This document shows positions 46,701-53,505 of a DNA stretch of 64,000 bases, in pieces. How positions within the stretch are numbered: the stretch's first letter is position 1; the number at the start of each line of letters is the position of its first letter. The stretch covers positions 1-64,000 of the forward strand of contig NZ_QJKD01000024.1 in NCBI RefSeq assembly GCF_003201875.1. Direction: 5' to 3'. The translations under genes were made by a program, and so were the position numbers. Source of the DNA: Hungatella effluvii (GTDB taxonomy: Bacteria > Bacillota > Clostridia > Lachnospirales > Lachnospiraceae). The notes under the pieces were generated by a model. That model searched no databases and was not told the origin of the DNA. It saw only the letters and a program-made list of their open reading frames with translations.

Positions 46701-46934
46701 CAATTGTTTGACTTAGAGCTGGATAAGAAGGATCAGTGCCATGAATGCCTGGAAATCATAGTAAACGGCGTTTCCGCCGGTGTGCGGGCGTTTTCACCGT
46801 ATACGTGGCACGGGGACGGAGCGATGTTAAGGCAGGGAGAAAATCAGATAGAAATCCGTCTCACCAATACTCTCGCCCCCATGCTTGACGGAACCTGGTT
46901 TGATTATGAGAAACACTGTCTTGTAAAATGTTAA
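43779..46934 (+). CDS. Large GH106-like glycoside hydrolase
   Basis: A 1051-residue paralogue of the enzyme at 7230, also without signal peptide. Shared landmarks are IKPFWFWNGDM near residue 16, GGAFICARQG, WLYDEYPYPSGMSGG, and acidic sites MFSDEVGLL (about residue 260) and MIESFHSLGWTMT (about 395), the best candidates for catalytic acids. A Gly/Glu-rich low-complexity stretch near residues 727-757 sits where the paralogue has its own insertion, before a C-terminal sugar-binding-like beta domain. GCGGAGGAGAG precedes the ATG. It probably cleaves an imported oligosaccharide, with the specificity unproven. Confidence 0.72.
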   Translation: MDWLDEFKNPPARCRIKPFWFWNGDMAEDEIKHQIEEMSDKGLGGAFICARQGQKVPYLSEEWFKKVSFAAEEAVRCGLETWLYDEYPYPSGMSGGEVLLKHPEAEHMVLNHRSLDLPEGGTFEMNLGWCELLYAKAFPAGGQAGDGSVDFAHPVDLEALAGNLQTEEIYQTTGLTKYNNKRFFTYRPERILKGTLPAGSWRVEVYTQAALGEFKYYGGFFDPCSKEAVQTFLETTHEKYEKYMGEKFGSRIYGMFSDEVGLLSPIPWSKRLPEYFKKVKGYDLLEHLPALHNAAYENAYAIRYDLYDAIHKLFVENYHKQVSDWCGSHHLEYATEVPSMRMSTQRYSAIVGGDTAHEKLGRPLEWIYDEYIRKYRSNAKAVSSLTRQLGKQFSMIESFHSLGWTMTLQDAKWMFDRLGASGINFYNVHAFYYTIDSITKHDAPPSQFLQNPYWKHYRLLADYAGRLGTWVTNTEADIHVAVLDPAATLWAYLGEPFIGFVYQGEDEAERQKCDQVRKDWVAVCKELLFNQIDYEHLDTEILEHADIRDGEILIGRASYRVLVIPPTDFIEAAACEKIREFAACGGKIVFLGNLPEAVIDRKQERADWTGLELNQREDRRYFEEIRDGAWCEWCREAADLSFGIKTRDSERKDIISSVREDGGAYYVFLVNQGGRDTEVSVTCKRAGCVYDGELCLDTGEVKTAEAPMEAVALRAYESRMLRFVKCGEKEMEGVAAGNGSERGEDCGTVDGSEQSPEKLVIDTSGMMPVTIEGGNIFRLEEFLISRDGGEWFEVPVKTFIEQCADQSCLKPEDYQFTGAFGIPKKISIHYPLAVTYKTGFEVETVPETCSLLMDRGAVKDTWRMTLNGEEIRAETFRSVFINDQNNRMADIAPFLKKGWNELAVEVMLTKDSDGIRDPLYLYGDFGVSETEAAGRRRLTAKPETAAFTLDYIRGFPYYSGTFTFRTVLDVKTVPQLFDLELDKKDQCHECLEIIVNGVSAGVRAFSPYTWHGDGAMLRQGENQIEIRLTNTLAPMLDGTWFDYEKHCLVKC

Positions 46935-46946
46935 GAGGAGAAGCTT

Positions 46947-48290
46947 ATGAAACCAAATGTGATTATTTTTTTCACGGACCAGCAGCGATCGGATACTACC
47001 GGGGCGGGCGGTAATCCCTGCGGATTGACGCCGAACTTTGACCGGGTGGCATTTACGGGGACGTACGCATCGACTGCGGTTACGCCCCAGCCGGTGTGCG
47101 GGCCGGCCAGGGCGGTGCTGCAGACTGGAAAATACGCTACCTGTACGGGAAATTACCGGAACGCGATTCCTCTGGGAAGAGATCAGAGGACCATGGCCCA
47201 TTACTTCCATGACGCCGGGTATGACACCGCTTATATTGGTAAATGGCATCTGGCGTCGGGGCGGCACGAGGTCCAGAAGGAGGAGCGCGGCGGATATGAC
47301 TGGTGGCTGGGCGCCAATGCCCTGGAGGCTACTTCCAGACCGTATGACACCCTTGTATATGATAATGAGAACCGGCCGGTGAAGTTGCCGGGGCACCGAA
47401 TTGACGCCCTGACGGATGCCGCGGTCCGCTATATCAATGGTCATCAGGACCAGGATAAGCCGTTCTTCTTATTCCTGTCCTTTTTGGAGCCTCATTTTCA
47501 GAATTGTTTCGACGATTTTTCAGCCCCTCACAGCGGGGCTCCCATTAATCCGCTTTATATGCCGCCTGATTTAGGCGCGCTCGGCGGCACGTCATGGCAG
47601 CACCTGGGCGGATACTACGGTATGGTAAAACGGCTGGATGAGGCCTTCGGACGAATCCGGGATGCACTGGAAAGCCTTCATATGGCGGAGGACACCATCC
47701 TGGTGTTCACCAGCGATCACGGATGCCATTTCAAGACGCGGAATGCGGAATATAAGCGTTCCTGCCATGAAAGCTCTGTCCGCATTCCAATGGCATTTTA
47801 CGGACCGGGATTTACAGGGGGCGGCAATGTTGCGGAGATTGTCAGCCTGATCGATGTTGCACCGACCCTTCTCGACGCATGCGGGATTCCGGTTCCGGAG
47901 GACATGCAGGGCCACTCCCTCATGCCTCTGCTGGGCGGAAAGAAAGCTCCGTGGCCGAAGGAGGCGCTCATCCAGATCAGCGAGGCGGAGGTCGGCCGGG
48001 CCATAAGGACGAAACGGTGGAAGTATTCGGTTCAGGCCACTGACCGGGATCCAGTTTTAGACCAGGGAAGCGGCGTGTACACCGAGATGTATCTCTACGA
48101 CCTGGAACACGATCCTTATGAACTCCATAATCTGATTCATTCCAGGGCCCACCAGGGGGTATGCCTCGCTCTGGGGGAGAAATTGGTAAGGCTTATGAAG
48201 GAGGCGGGAGAAGGAGATGCCATGATTCTGCCGCAGGAGAAGGAGATGATTGGACAGCTGGCCGTGTTTGACGGGGAAGAGCTGTTATAG
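46947..48290 (+). CDS. Sulfatase (formylglycine-dependent)
   Basis: A 447-residue type I sulfatase, hydrolysing sulfate esters. The metal site is visible as IIFFTDQQRSD near residue 10, the modification motif as VCGPARAVLQTGKY with Cys51 (CxPxR type, to be oxidised to formylglycine), and FTSDHGCHFK carries the second Asp-His pair. No signal peptide is present, so it acts in the cytoplasm on imported substrate. A Cys-type sulfatase in an anaerobe needs a radical-SAM maturase, and none is encoded in the window. It is 12 bases after the glycosidase gene and last in the operon. Confidence 0.92.
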   Translation: MKPNVIIFFTDQQRSDTTGAGGNPCGLTPNFDRVAFTGTYASTAVTPQPVCGPARAVLQTGKYATCTGNYRNAIPLGRDQRTMAHYFHDAGYDTAYIGKWHLASGRHEVQKEERGGYDWWLGANALEATSRPYDTLVYDNENRPVKLPGHRIDALTDAAVRYINGHQDQDKPFFLFLSFLEPHFQNCFDDFSAPHSGAPINPLYMPPDLGALGGTSWQHLGGYYGMVKRLDEAFGRIRDALESLHMAEDTILVFTSDHGCHFKTRNAEYKRSCHESSVRIPMAFYGPGFTGGGNVAEIVSLIDVAPTLLDACGIPVPEDMQGHSLMPLLGGKKAPWPKEALIQISEAEVGRAIRTKRWKYSVQATDRDPVLDQGSGVYTEMYLYDLEHDPYELHNLIHSRAHQGVCLALGEKLVRLMKEAGEGDAMILPQEKEMIGQLAVFDGEELL

Positions 48291-48316
48291 AAAATAAACA
48301 GGTGAAAAAAATATGT

Positions 48317-48346
48317 TTGACACATCAGGTTCAGATGGTTTATAAT
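48317..48346 (+). promoter_or_regulatory. Promoter of the antisense RNA
   Basis: TTGACA (48317-48322) and TATAAT (48341-48346), both perfect consensus, have an 18-bp spacer. The transcript would start near 48353 and reach the terminator at 48411-48451. Confidence 0.85.
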
Positions 48347-48352
48347 AAAGGT

Positions 48353-48451
48353 ACAAAAAAGGCAGTTCACTCCACAGAGTGGCTTCCAAAGATTCGTTAT
48401 ATTTTAAAGAAAATAGTCGCTACTTTTGGACGGGTGGGCGACTATTTTTTT
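48353..48451 (+). ncRNA. Antisense antitoxin RNA of a type I toxin-antitoxin pair
   Basis: A predicted transcript of about 100 nt from a consensus promoter to a terminator in which AAATAGTCGC (48411-48420) pairs with GCGACTATTT (48438-48447), followed by T residues. It contains a small CACTC/GAGTG hairpin and no plausible open frame. It is convergent with the toxin gene, overlapping its last codons and 3' untranslated region, the same geometry as RatA/txpA in Bacillus subtilis. Confidence 0.72.
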
Positions 48452-48540
48452 GTACCATTTTTTCTATCTATGTAAACGAGAATAGCAATGATAAGCATTG
48501 CTGCATTTATGATTATCATAAATTCTTCACAAGTAGACAT
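48442..48540 (-). CDS. Holin-like type I toxin, 32 residues
   Basis: A small hydrophobic protein, MSTCEEFMIIINAAMLIIAI continuing LVYIDRKNGTKK: a short polar start, one membrane helix and a basic tail, the pattern of Hol_Tox/TxpA-like toxins. AAAGGAGG lies before the ATG at 48540, but CTCC-GAAA-GGAG folds over that site and may block translation. It has its own promoter (48601-48629, minus strand) and shares a bidirectional terminator with an antisense RNA. It would insert in the membrane if overexpressed. Confidence 0.82.
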   Translation of the reverse strand: MSTCEEFMIIINAAMLIIAILVYIDRKNGTKK

Positions 48541-48600
48541 AATATAGAACCACCTCCTTTCGGAGATGGAAGTCACCCAGCAGATAAACTGCCTAATAAA

Positions 48601-48629
48601 ATTATAACAGAGGATATAACTAATTTCAA
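48601..48629 (-). promoter_or_regulatory. Toxin promoter
   Basis: On the minus strand TTGAAA (48629-48624) and TATAAT (48606-48601) are 17 bp apart, giving a leader of about 55 bases before the toxin ATG. Confidence 0.82.
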
Positions 48630-48676
48630 TGTATATTTAACTATATATGAGCGTGATTAAAGATAAGGGTTTCTTT

Positions 48677-48886
48677 TCACGGGCTGGGGAATAAGGCATG
48701 ATAATCGGGGACTTTTGCGAGTCGCTTATCCTGCCCTATGTTCAGATAGATCCGTATCAGAAGATTCCCCGTGTCTTCTGTTGCAAAGTGATCCGGGTCG
48801 TTCAGGCAATCACAGAAGTATGTCAGATACTCGAAACTCCTCAGTGAGATCGCCTGGTTGATCTTTCCTTTTAGAACCCTTGTTTT
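48677..48886 (-). pseudogene. Unrecognised gene remnant (C-terminal fragment)
   Basis: An open stretch of about 69 codons with no start codon, bounded upstream by a stop at 48887-48889 and ending at TGA 48677-48679. It reads like real protein: INQAISLRSFEYLTYFCDCL, NDPDHFATEDTGNLLIRIYL, DKRLAKVPDYHALFPSP. Codon use resembles neighbouring genes and differs from the A/T-rich flanks. I do not recognise the family. It is probably the C-terminal relic of a deleted gene. Confidence 0.45.
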
Positions 48887-48889
48887 TTA

Positions 48890-48988
48890 GTATATAAATA
48901 CAAGCAAGTTATTCACGGGTGGAGTAATTATAATTTCTTTCAAGCTGTGAAACGTGGTAAAGTATGAGTTCTGAAGCAGCCGCCAATA
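48890..48988. other. A/T-rich intergenic DNA
   Basis: No start codon with ribosome site, promoter or RNA fold is recognised here. The sequence lies between a gene remnant and a rightward terminator, suggesting degraded DNA. Confidence 0.5.
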
Positions 48989-49045
48989 GACATACCAATT
49001 ATGATTGAAATCAATGGATTTCCATAGTCTGTATGTCTTTTTTTT
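48989..49045 (+). terminator. Terminator-like hairpin of a degraded region
   Basis: GACATAC (48989-48995) pairs with GTATGTC (49031-49037), with an inner GAAATC/GATTTC hairpin, followed by eight or more T residues. No gene that would need it is recognisable upstream, so it may belong to an undetected small RNA or a lost gene. Confidence 0.6.
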
Positions 49046-49129
49046 ATATAAATTACTTTCGTTATAAGCAATATGCATATAAGAAATAATGAAGAATAAT
49101 AAAAATCAAACATATTTTACAAATATATC

Positions 49130-49158
49130 TTGACATCCATGCCACAATCGTATATCAT
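49130..49158 (+). promoter_or_regulatory. frl operon promoter
   Basis: TTGACA (49130-49135) and TATCAT (49153-49158) are 17 bp apart. Transcription would begin near 49165, directly at the palindrome described next. Confidence 0.85.
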
Positions 49159-49169
49159 ATAAATACATC

Positions 49170-49183
49170 ATATAACGTTATAT
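49170..49183. promoter_or_regulatory. Perfect palindromic operator for a GntR-type regulator
   Basis: ATATAACGTTATAT is a perfect 14-bp palindrome just after the expected transcription start of frlB, ideally placed for repression. Its A/T-rich symmetric form fits the HutC/GntR regulator encoded at the other end of the operon. Confidence 0.7.
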
Positions 49184-49218
49184 AACAATATATAATAATA
49201 TCGAGTGGAGGATTCATT

Positions 49219-50196
49219 ATGAGACAAGAGCACATCGACCAGATCAACACAGCAGTGGCAGCAGTGGCGGCCAAGGAAGTCATTAATCATTTTTACTTTG
49301 TAGCGTGTGGAGGTTCCCAGGCTTTCATGATGCCGGCACAGTACACCTTTGACCGTGAAATTTCGATTCCGGCCAGTATCTACTCTTCCAACGAATTTGT
49401 TCACAGAGCTCCAAAGGCATTGGGACCGGATTCCGTAGTCATCACCTGTTCCCATTCAGGCAATACTCCTGAGACCGTAAAGGCAACGGAGGTTGCCAGA
49501 GAAAAAGGTGCGCTGACCATTGCCTTATCTCATTTAGAGGATTCTCCATTATGGAACGCAGCAGAATATCCGATCCACTATGATTGGGGAAAAGAGGCGG
49601 ATGCAAGCGATTTGAACAAGGCTGTGTTATACTATCTGATGTTCAGCATTTTAAACGCAGTGAGTCCATGTGAGAAGTATGAGAAAGGCATCGCATCCGT
49701 AGCGAATTTAAATGATGCGATCGAGAAGGCGAAAACTCAGTATGCGGACACCGTTAAGGAGTGGGGAAGCAAGTACAAGAGAGAGCAGATGATCTACACC
49801 ATGGGCAGCGGCGCCTGCTACGGCGAGGCGTACTCCTTTGCGATCTGCCTGCTGATGGAGATGCAGTGGATTCATTCCCACGCGATCCATTCCGGCGAAT
49901 ATTTCCACGGACCATTTGAAGTGACTGATTTTGATGTTCCGTTCATCATTATCGAGGGCATCGGAGCAACGAGACCGCTCGATGAGAGAGCTTACAACTT
50001 CTGCCAGAAGTATTCCGATAAGATTATGCTGGTAGATGCGGACACCTTTGATATGACAGGCATTGACGAGGAAGTGAGAGAGTACTTTGCTCCGCTTCTG
50101 GCCGGCGCGGTACTTCGTTCTCTGGCAGACGCATTTGCTTATGAGAGAGGTCATGATTTAAGTGTGCGCCGCTATATGTGGAGAATGGAATATTAA
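49219..50196 (+). CDS. frlB: Fructoselysine/fructosamine 6-phosphate deglycase (SIS domain)
   Basis: A 325-residue double-SIS protein of the FrlB type, which splits phosphorylated Amadori compounds (fructoselysine 6-phosphate) to glucose 6-phosphate and the free amino acid. It shows FVACGGSQAFM, the sugar-phosphate motif VVITCSHSGNTPETVKA, MGSGACYGEAYSF, and HSGEYFHGPFEVTD with the catalytic Glu/His region of the family. AGTGGAGGA precedes the ATG. Gene order frlB-O-N-M-D matches the Bacillus subtilis operon, which strongly supports the assignment; the exact amino-acid moiety is not determined. Confidence 0.9.
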   Translation: MRQEHIDQINTAVAAVAAKEVINHFYFVACGGSQAFMMPAQYTFDREISIPASIYSSNEFVHRAPKALGPDSVVITCSHSGNTPETVKATEVAREKGALTIALSHLEDSPLWNAAEYPIHYDWGKEADASDLNKAVLYYLMFSILNAVSPCEKYEKGIASVANLNDAIEKAKTQYADTVKEWGSKYKREQMIYTMGSGACYGEAYSFAICLLMEMQWIHSHAIHSGEYFHGPFEVTDFDVPFIIIEGIGATRPLDERAYNFCQKYSDKIMLVDADTFDMTGIDEEVREYFAPLLAGAVLRSLADAFAYERGHDLSVRRYMWRMEY

Positions 50197-50223
50197 TCTG
50201 AACCTTGAAAGAATAAGAGAGAG

Positions 50224-50264
50224 CGACGGAGTTTTAGCAGGAAGGCTGGAATTCCGTCGTTTTT
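50224..50264 (+). terminator. Partial terminator between frlB and frlO
   Basis: CGACGGA (50224-50230) and TCCGTCG (50253-50259) close a hairpin followed by five T. Within an operon it likely sets relative expression. Confidence 0.7.
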
Positions 50265-50291
50265 AGAAAAGGCATACAAGGAGGGTATCAT

Positions 50292-51662
50292 ATGAAGAAA
50301 AGTATTAAGAAAATCATGGCACTTGCACTGGCTCTTACCATGGGATTGTCGTTGACCGCATGCGGCGGATCAAAGGATGGCGGGGATGCCAAGACAACCG
50401 CAGCGCCGGAGAGTAAGGCGGCGGATACCACTGCGGCAGGCGGCGAAGCGAAGGCAGAAGAGGGATCCGGAGAGAAGGTAGTAATTAACTTCTTCCACCG
50501 CTGGCCCAACGACCCGAAGAATTCCATGTTCCAGGAACTGATCCAGGAATATATGGACGAGAATCCAAATGTCACGATCAACATGGACTGCATCTTAAAC
50601 GATCAGTACAAAGAGAAAATCCGTATGGTCGTTGCGACAGACGAAGTTCCGGATATCTTCTCTTCCTGGTCGGGAACCTTTGCAAAAGAAATGATTGACT
50701 CCGGCAATGTCATGGAGCTGAACGACATCTATGACGGTGACACTGAGTGGTCCTCCAAGATTGCAGGAGCCAGCGTCGATGGCTTTACCTTTGACGGAAA
50801 GATCTATGGGGTTCCGTGGTCACAGGATGGCAAAGCTTTCTATTATAATAAGAAGATATTTGCAGAAAACAACCTGGAAGTGCCGAAGACATGGAATGAA
50901 TTTATCGCCGCGCTGGATACTCTGAAGGCAGCCGGTTATGAGACACCGGTGGTTGAGGGATTATCCGATAACTGGGCAATTCTCCACTATCTGGGAACCA
51001 TGAATCAGAGAATGGTAGATCCTGCAGTGATCGCGAAGGATTACGATGCGGCGACCGGTGAATTTACAGATCCGGCCTACGTGGAGGTACTCGAAAAATG
51101 GAAACAGCTCACCTCCTACATGGGGGAAACCTGTGTAGCCATCGATCATGAAACAGCCAGAAATACATACTTTGCAACCGGAGAGGCTCCGATTATGTAT
51201 TTACAGTTCGCAGAGATCACCATGCTTGAAAAGGTCATTCCGGAAGGCTTTGAATACGGCTTCTTCAATTTCCCGGCTTTCGAAGACGGAAAAGGCGATC
51301 CGGAAGGACTGACCGGCGCACCGGAGGGATTTATGATCAGCAACAAGGCTAAGAATCCGGAAGAGTGTGTGAAGTTCTTAAAGTGGCTGGTCAGCAAGAA
51401 GGGCGGAGAAGCTCTGACAACAAAGAGCGGAGAGATCTCCAGCGTAGCGGGTGCAGTGGATGAAACCAATGCCCTCCCGGCACAGTTGGAGGCGATGGAG
51501 ATTATCAAATCCGCATCCACGCTGGTACCGTGGTTTGACAATGCCTGCGATGCGTCCGTTTATACCGTATACGGCCAGGGGGCACAGGCGATTGCTACAG
51601 GCGACGAGACTCCGGAAAGCGTTATGGAACAGGTAAAGGAGGCTGCGGCTGCCTTACATTAA
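50292..51662 (+). CDS. frlO: Fructosamine ABC transporter solute-binding lipoprotein
   Basis: A 456-residue family 1 binding protein. The signal MKKSIKKIMALALALTMGLS leads to lipobox LTAC, then an Ala/Thr/Glu-rich linker and the domain VVINFFHRWPNDPKN. Its position directly after frlB and before two permease genes matches FrlO, which captures fructosamines outside the cell. CAAGGAGGG precedes the ATG. A strong hairpin follows its stop. The ligand is inferred from operon context. Confidence 0.88.
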   Translation: MKKSIKKIMALALALTMGLSLTACGGSKDGGDAKTTAAPESKAADTTAAGGEAKAEEGSGEKVVINFFHRWPNDPKNSMFQELIQEYMDENPNVTINMDCILNDQYKEKIRMVVATDEVPDIFSSWSGTFAKEMIDSGNVMELNDIYDGDTEWSSKIAGASVDGFTFDGKIYGVPWSQDGKAFYYNKKIFAENNLEVPKTWNEFIAALDTLKAAGYETPVVEGLSDNWAILHYLGTMNQRMVDPAVIAKDYDAATGEFTDPAYVEVLEKWKQLTSYMGETCVAIDHETARNTYFATGEAPIMYLQFAEITMLEKVIPEGFEYGFFNFPAFEDGKGDPEGLTGAPEGFMISNKAKNPEECVKFLKWLVSKKGGEALTTKSGEISSVAGAVDETNALPAQLEAMEIIKSASTLVPWFDNACDASVYTVYGQGAQAIATGDETPESVMEQVKEAAAALH

Positions 51663-51668
51663 TAAAAG

Positions 51669-51705
51669 GTAACAGTTCAGGACATCCGATGTCCTGAACT
51701 GTTAC
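51669..51705. repeat. Perfect 17-bp hairpin after frlO
   Basis: GTAACAGTTCAGGACAT and its exact complement flank CCG. There is no T run, so it is not a terminator. It probably protects the frlO message. Near-identical flanks AATAAAAG (51661-51668) and AATAAATG (51706-51713) resemble a target duplication, and the ends recall the TTACAGTT ends of the 287-bp palindromes. Confidence 0.75.
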
Positions 51706-51761
51706 AATAAATGGGATGGATCATAACATTCCGCCGAATGCATGTGAGGGGGAGTATCCGC

Positions 51762-52652
51762 TTGAAAAGAGAGAAAAAAAGAAATTTACAGGCATTGGCA
51801 TTTGCCATACCAGCTATTCTGATTCTGGGAATATTCGTATATTTTCCGCTGATTAAAAATTTCATATATAGTTTTCAGTCCTTTACCCTGTCTTCCACAA
51901 CGAAGGAGTGGGTGGGGTTTGACAACTACAGGCATCTGTTTTCAGATAAGATCATTCTGGTCTCCCTGAAAAACAACATCCTTTATGCTGTCATCTCGAT
52001 TGTTATCCAGGTGGGATTCGGACTCGTGCTGGCGGCGGTACTGGAGGACATCGCATTCCATAAGTTTGCCCCGACGCTGCGCAGTATCTATTTTATCCCT
52101 ACCGTGATATCCATGACCGTCGTATGTCTGTTGTTTGATTTTGTATACAATCCACAGATGGGCCTGTTAAACAGCTTCCTGGAGCTGGTCGGACTTGACG
52201 GCTTAACGAGGGTATGGCTGGGAAGCAAGAAGACAGCGATGTATGCGGTGATTGCGGTTTCTCAATGGCAGAGTACCGGATATGTTGCCATGCTGTTCAT
52301 TGTGGCCATCCAGAAGATCCCCCGGGATTTATATGAGGCGGCAGAGGTGGACGGCGCCGGAAAGCTGAAACGCTTTTTCTACATAACGGTGCCGCAGGTG
52401 CGCCAGATGTTCTTTGTTACCATGATTTTAACGGTTGTCGGTGCATTTACCGTATTCAACGAACCGTATATCTTAACCGGAGGCGGGCCGGGAACGGCGA
52501 CCATGGTGCTGTCGCTTCATATGTACCAGACCGGTTTCGTTAAGAACAATATGGGATACGCATCCACGATCGCCATGCTGATTTTTGTCATAACGGCAAT
52601 TTTATCTTCCGTACAGTTCGCAAGCTTCGGAACGGAAAAGGAGGATCGCTGA
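51762..52652 (+). CDS. frlN: Fructosamine ABC transporter permease
   Basis: UgpA/MsmF-type membrane subunit with about six helices, EAA loop RDLYEAAEVDGAGKLKRFFY, and a LTGGGPGTATMVLSL C-terminal segment. A TTG at 51762 with GTGAGGGGGAG seven bases upstream is the best start; an ATG at 51711 in frame has no ribosome site and overlaps the hairpin flank. The stop overlaps the start of the next gene. Confidence 0.85.
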   Translation: MKREKKRNLQALAFAIPAILILGIFVYFPLIKNFIYSFQSFTLSSTTKEWVGFDNYRHLFSDKIILVSLKNNILYAVISIVIQVGFGLVLAAVLEDIAFHKFAPTLRSIYFIPTVISMTVVCLLFDFVYNPQMGLLNSFLELVGLDGLTRVWLGSKKTAMYAVIAVSQWQSTGYVAMLFIVAIQKIPRDLYEAAEVDGAGKLKRFFYITVPQVRQMFFVTMILTVVGAFTVFNEPYILTGGGPGTATMVLSLHMYQTGFVKNNMGYASTIAMLIFVITAILSSVQFASFGTEKEDR

Positions 52653-53500
52653 TGGAGAAGGTGAAAGTAAAAAAGAGAAGAGTATACGGACCCGGCGAGA
52701 TCCTTTGGCTGGCCATTTTATTCCTCCTGGCCGCCCTGATTTTGTATCCGCTGTTCTGGATTCTGATGTCGTCCTTTAAGGACTACAACGGCATATACGG
52801 CGATGTGTGGGGGCTTCCCGATATCTGGCATGTGGAAAATTATATGACAGCCTGGAACCGGGGGATATCTCAGTATTTCCTCAACAGCCTGATTGTAACG
52901 ATATGTACGCTGGCTGGTGTGGTCTTTGCATCCACTTTTTCCGCATTTGGAATCTGCCAGATGAAAGGCAGACTGGGAAATTTCGTATTTCTCTTCTGTC
53001 TCTGCGGCCTGCTGCTGTCACCGCAGGTCTGCCTGCTTCCGCTGTTCATGCTGTTAAAGAGCCTGAAGCTTAAGAATACGCTGTTGGCCATGATACTGCC
53101 TTACATCGCGTTCCGGCTTCCGGTATCGATCATGCTGATCCGGTCGTTTTTCGTCGGTATCTCCAAAGAGCTGGAGGAGGCGGCTACCATCGACGGGGCC
53201 ACGCTGATGCAGATTTACGGACACATATACCTACCGCTGTCCAAACCGATCATCTCAACGGTCATCATCATGACAGCGTATTACGCGTGGAATGAGTTCG
53301 TATTTGCCACAATCTTTGTGGACAGCTCGAAGCTTCGCACCATTCCGGTAGGACTGATGGTGTTCCGTGACGGACTCATGACGGAATGGGGTGTCGTATT
53401 AGCAGGTATGGTCATCTCCTGTCTTCCGATTATCGTTCTCTTCCTGCTGATGCAGAAGAGTTTTGTAAGGGGCATGACCGCCGGTGCAGTGAAAGGATAA
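52652..53500 (+). CDS. frlM: Fructosamine ABC transporter permease
   Basis: A 282-residue UgpE/MsmG-type partner permease with EAA loop ELEEAATIDGATLMQIYGHI and C-terminus VRGMTAGAVKG. Its ATG overlaps the TGA of frlN (ATGA-type overlap), so the two are coupled, and GGAGGAT lies upstream. No ATPase gene is present, as in the Bacillus frl operon, where MsmX serves. Confidence 0.88.
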   Translation: MEKVKVKKRRVYGPGEILWLAILFLLAALILYPLFWILMSSFKDYNGIYGDVWGLPDIWHVENYMTAWNRGISQYFLNSLIVTICTLAGVVFASTFSAFGICQMKGRLGNFVFLFCLCGLLLSPQVCLLPLFMLLKSLKLKNTLLAMILPYIAFRLPVSIMLIRSFFVGISKELEEAATIDGATLMQIYGHIYLPLSKPIISTVIIMTAYYAWNEFVFATIFVDSSKLRTIPVGLMVFRDGLMTEWGVVLAGMVISCLPIIVLFLLMQKSFVRGMTAGAVKG

Positions 53501-53505
53501 CAGAT

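Noticed and set aside
48379..48660. 93-codon open frame on the plus strand across the toxin region
   Set aside because: It runs antisense through the toxin gene and a terminator, has no ribosome site, and its composition is that of A/T-rich non-coding DNA.
48887..49078. 63-codon minus-strand open frame
   Set aside because: It crosses the hairpin at 48989-49045, has no ribosome site and shows no family pattern.
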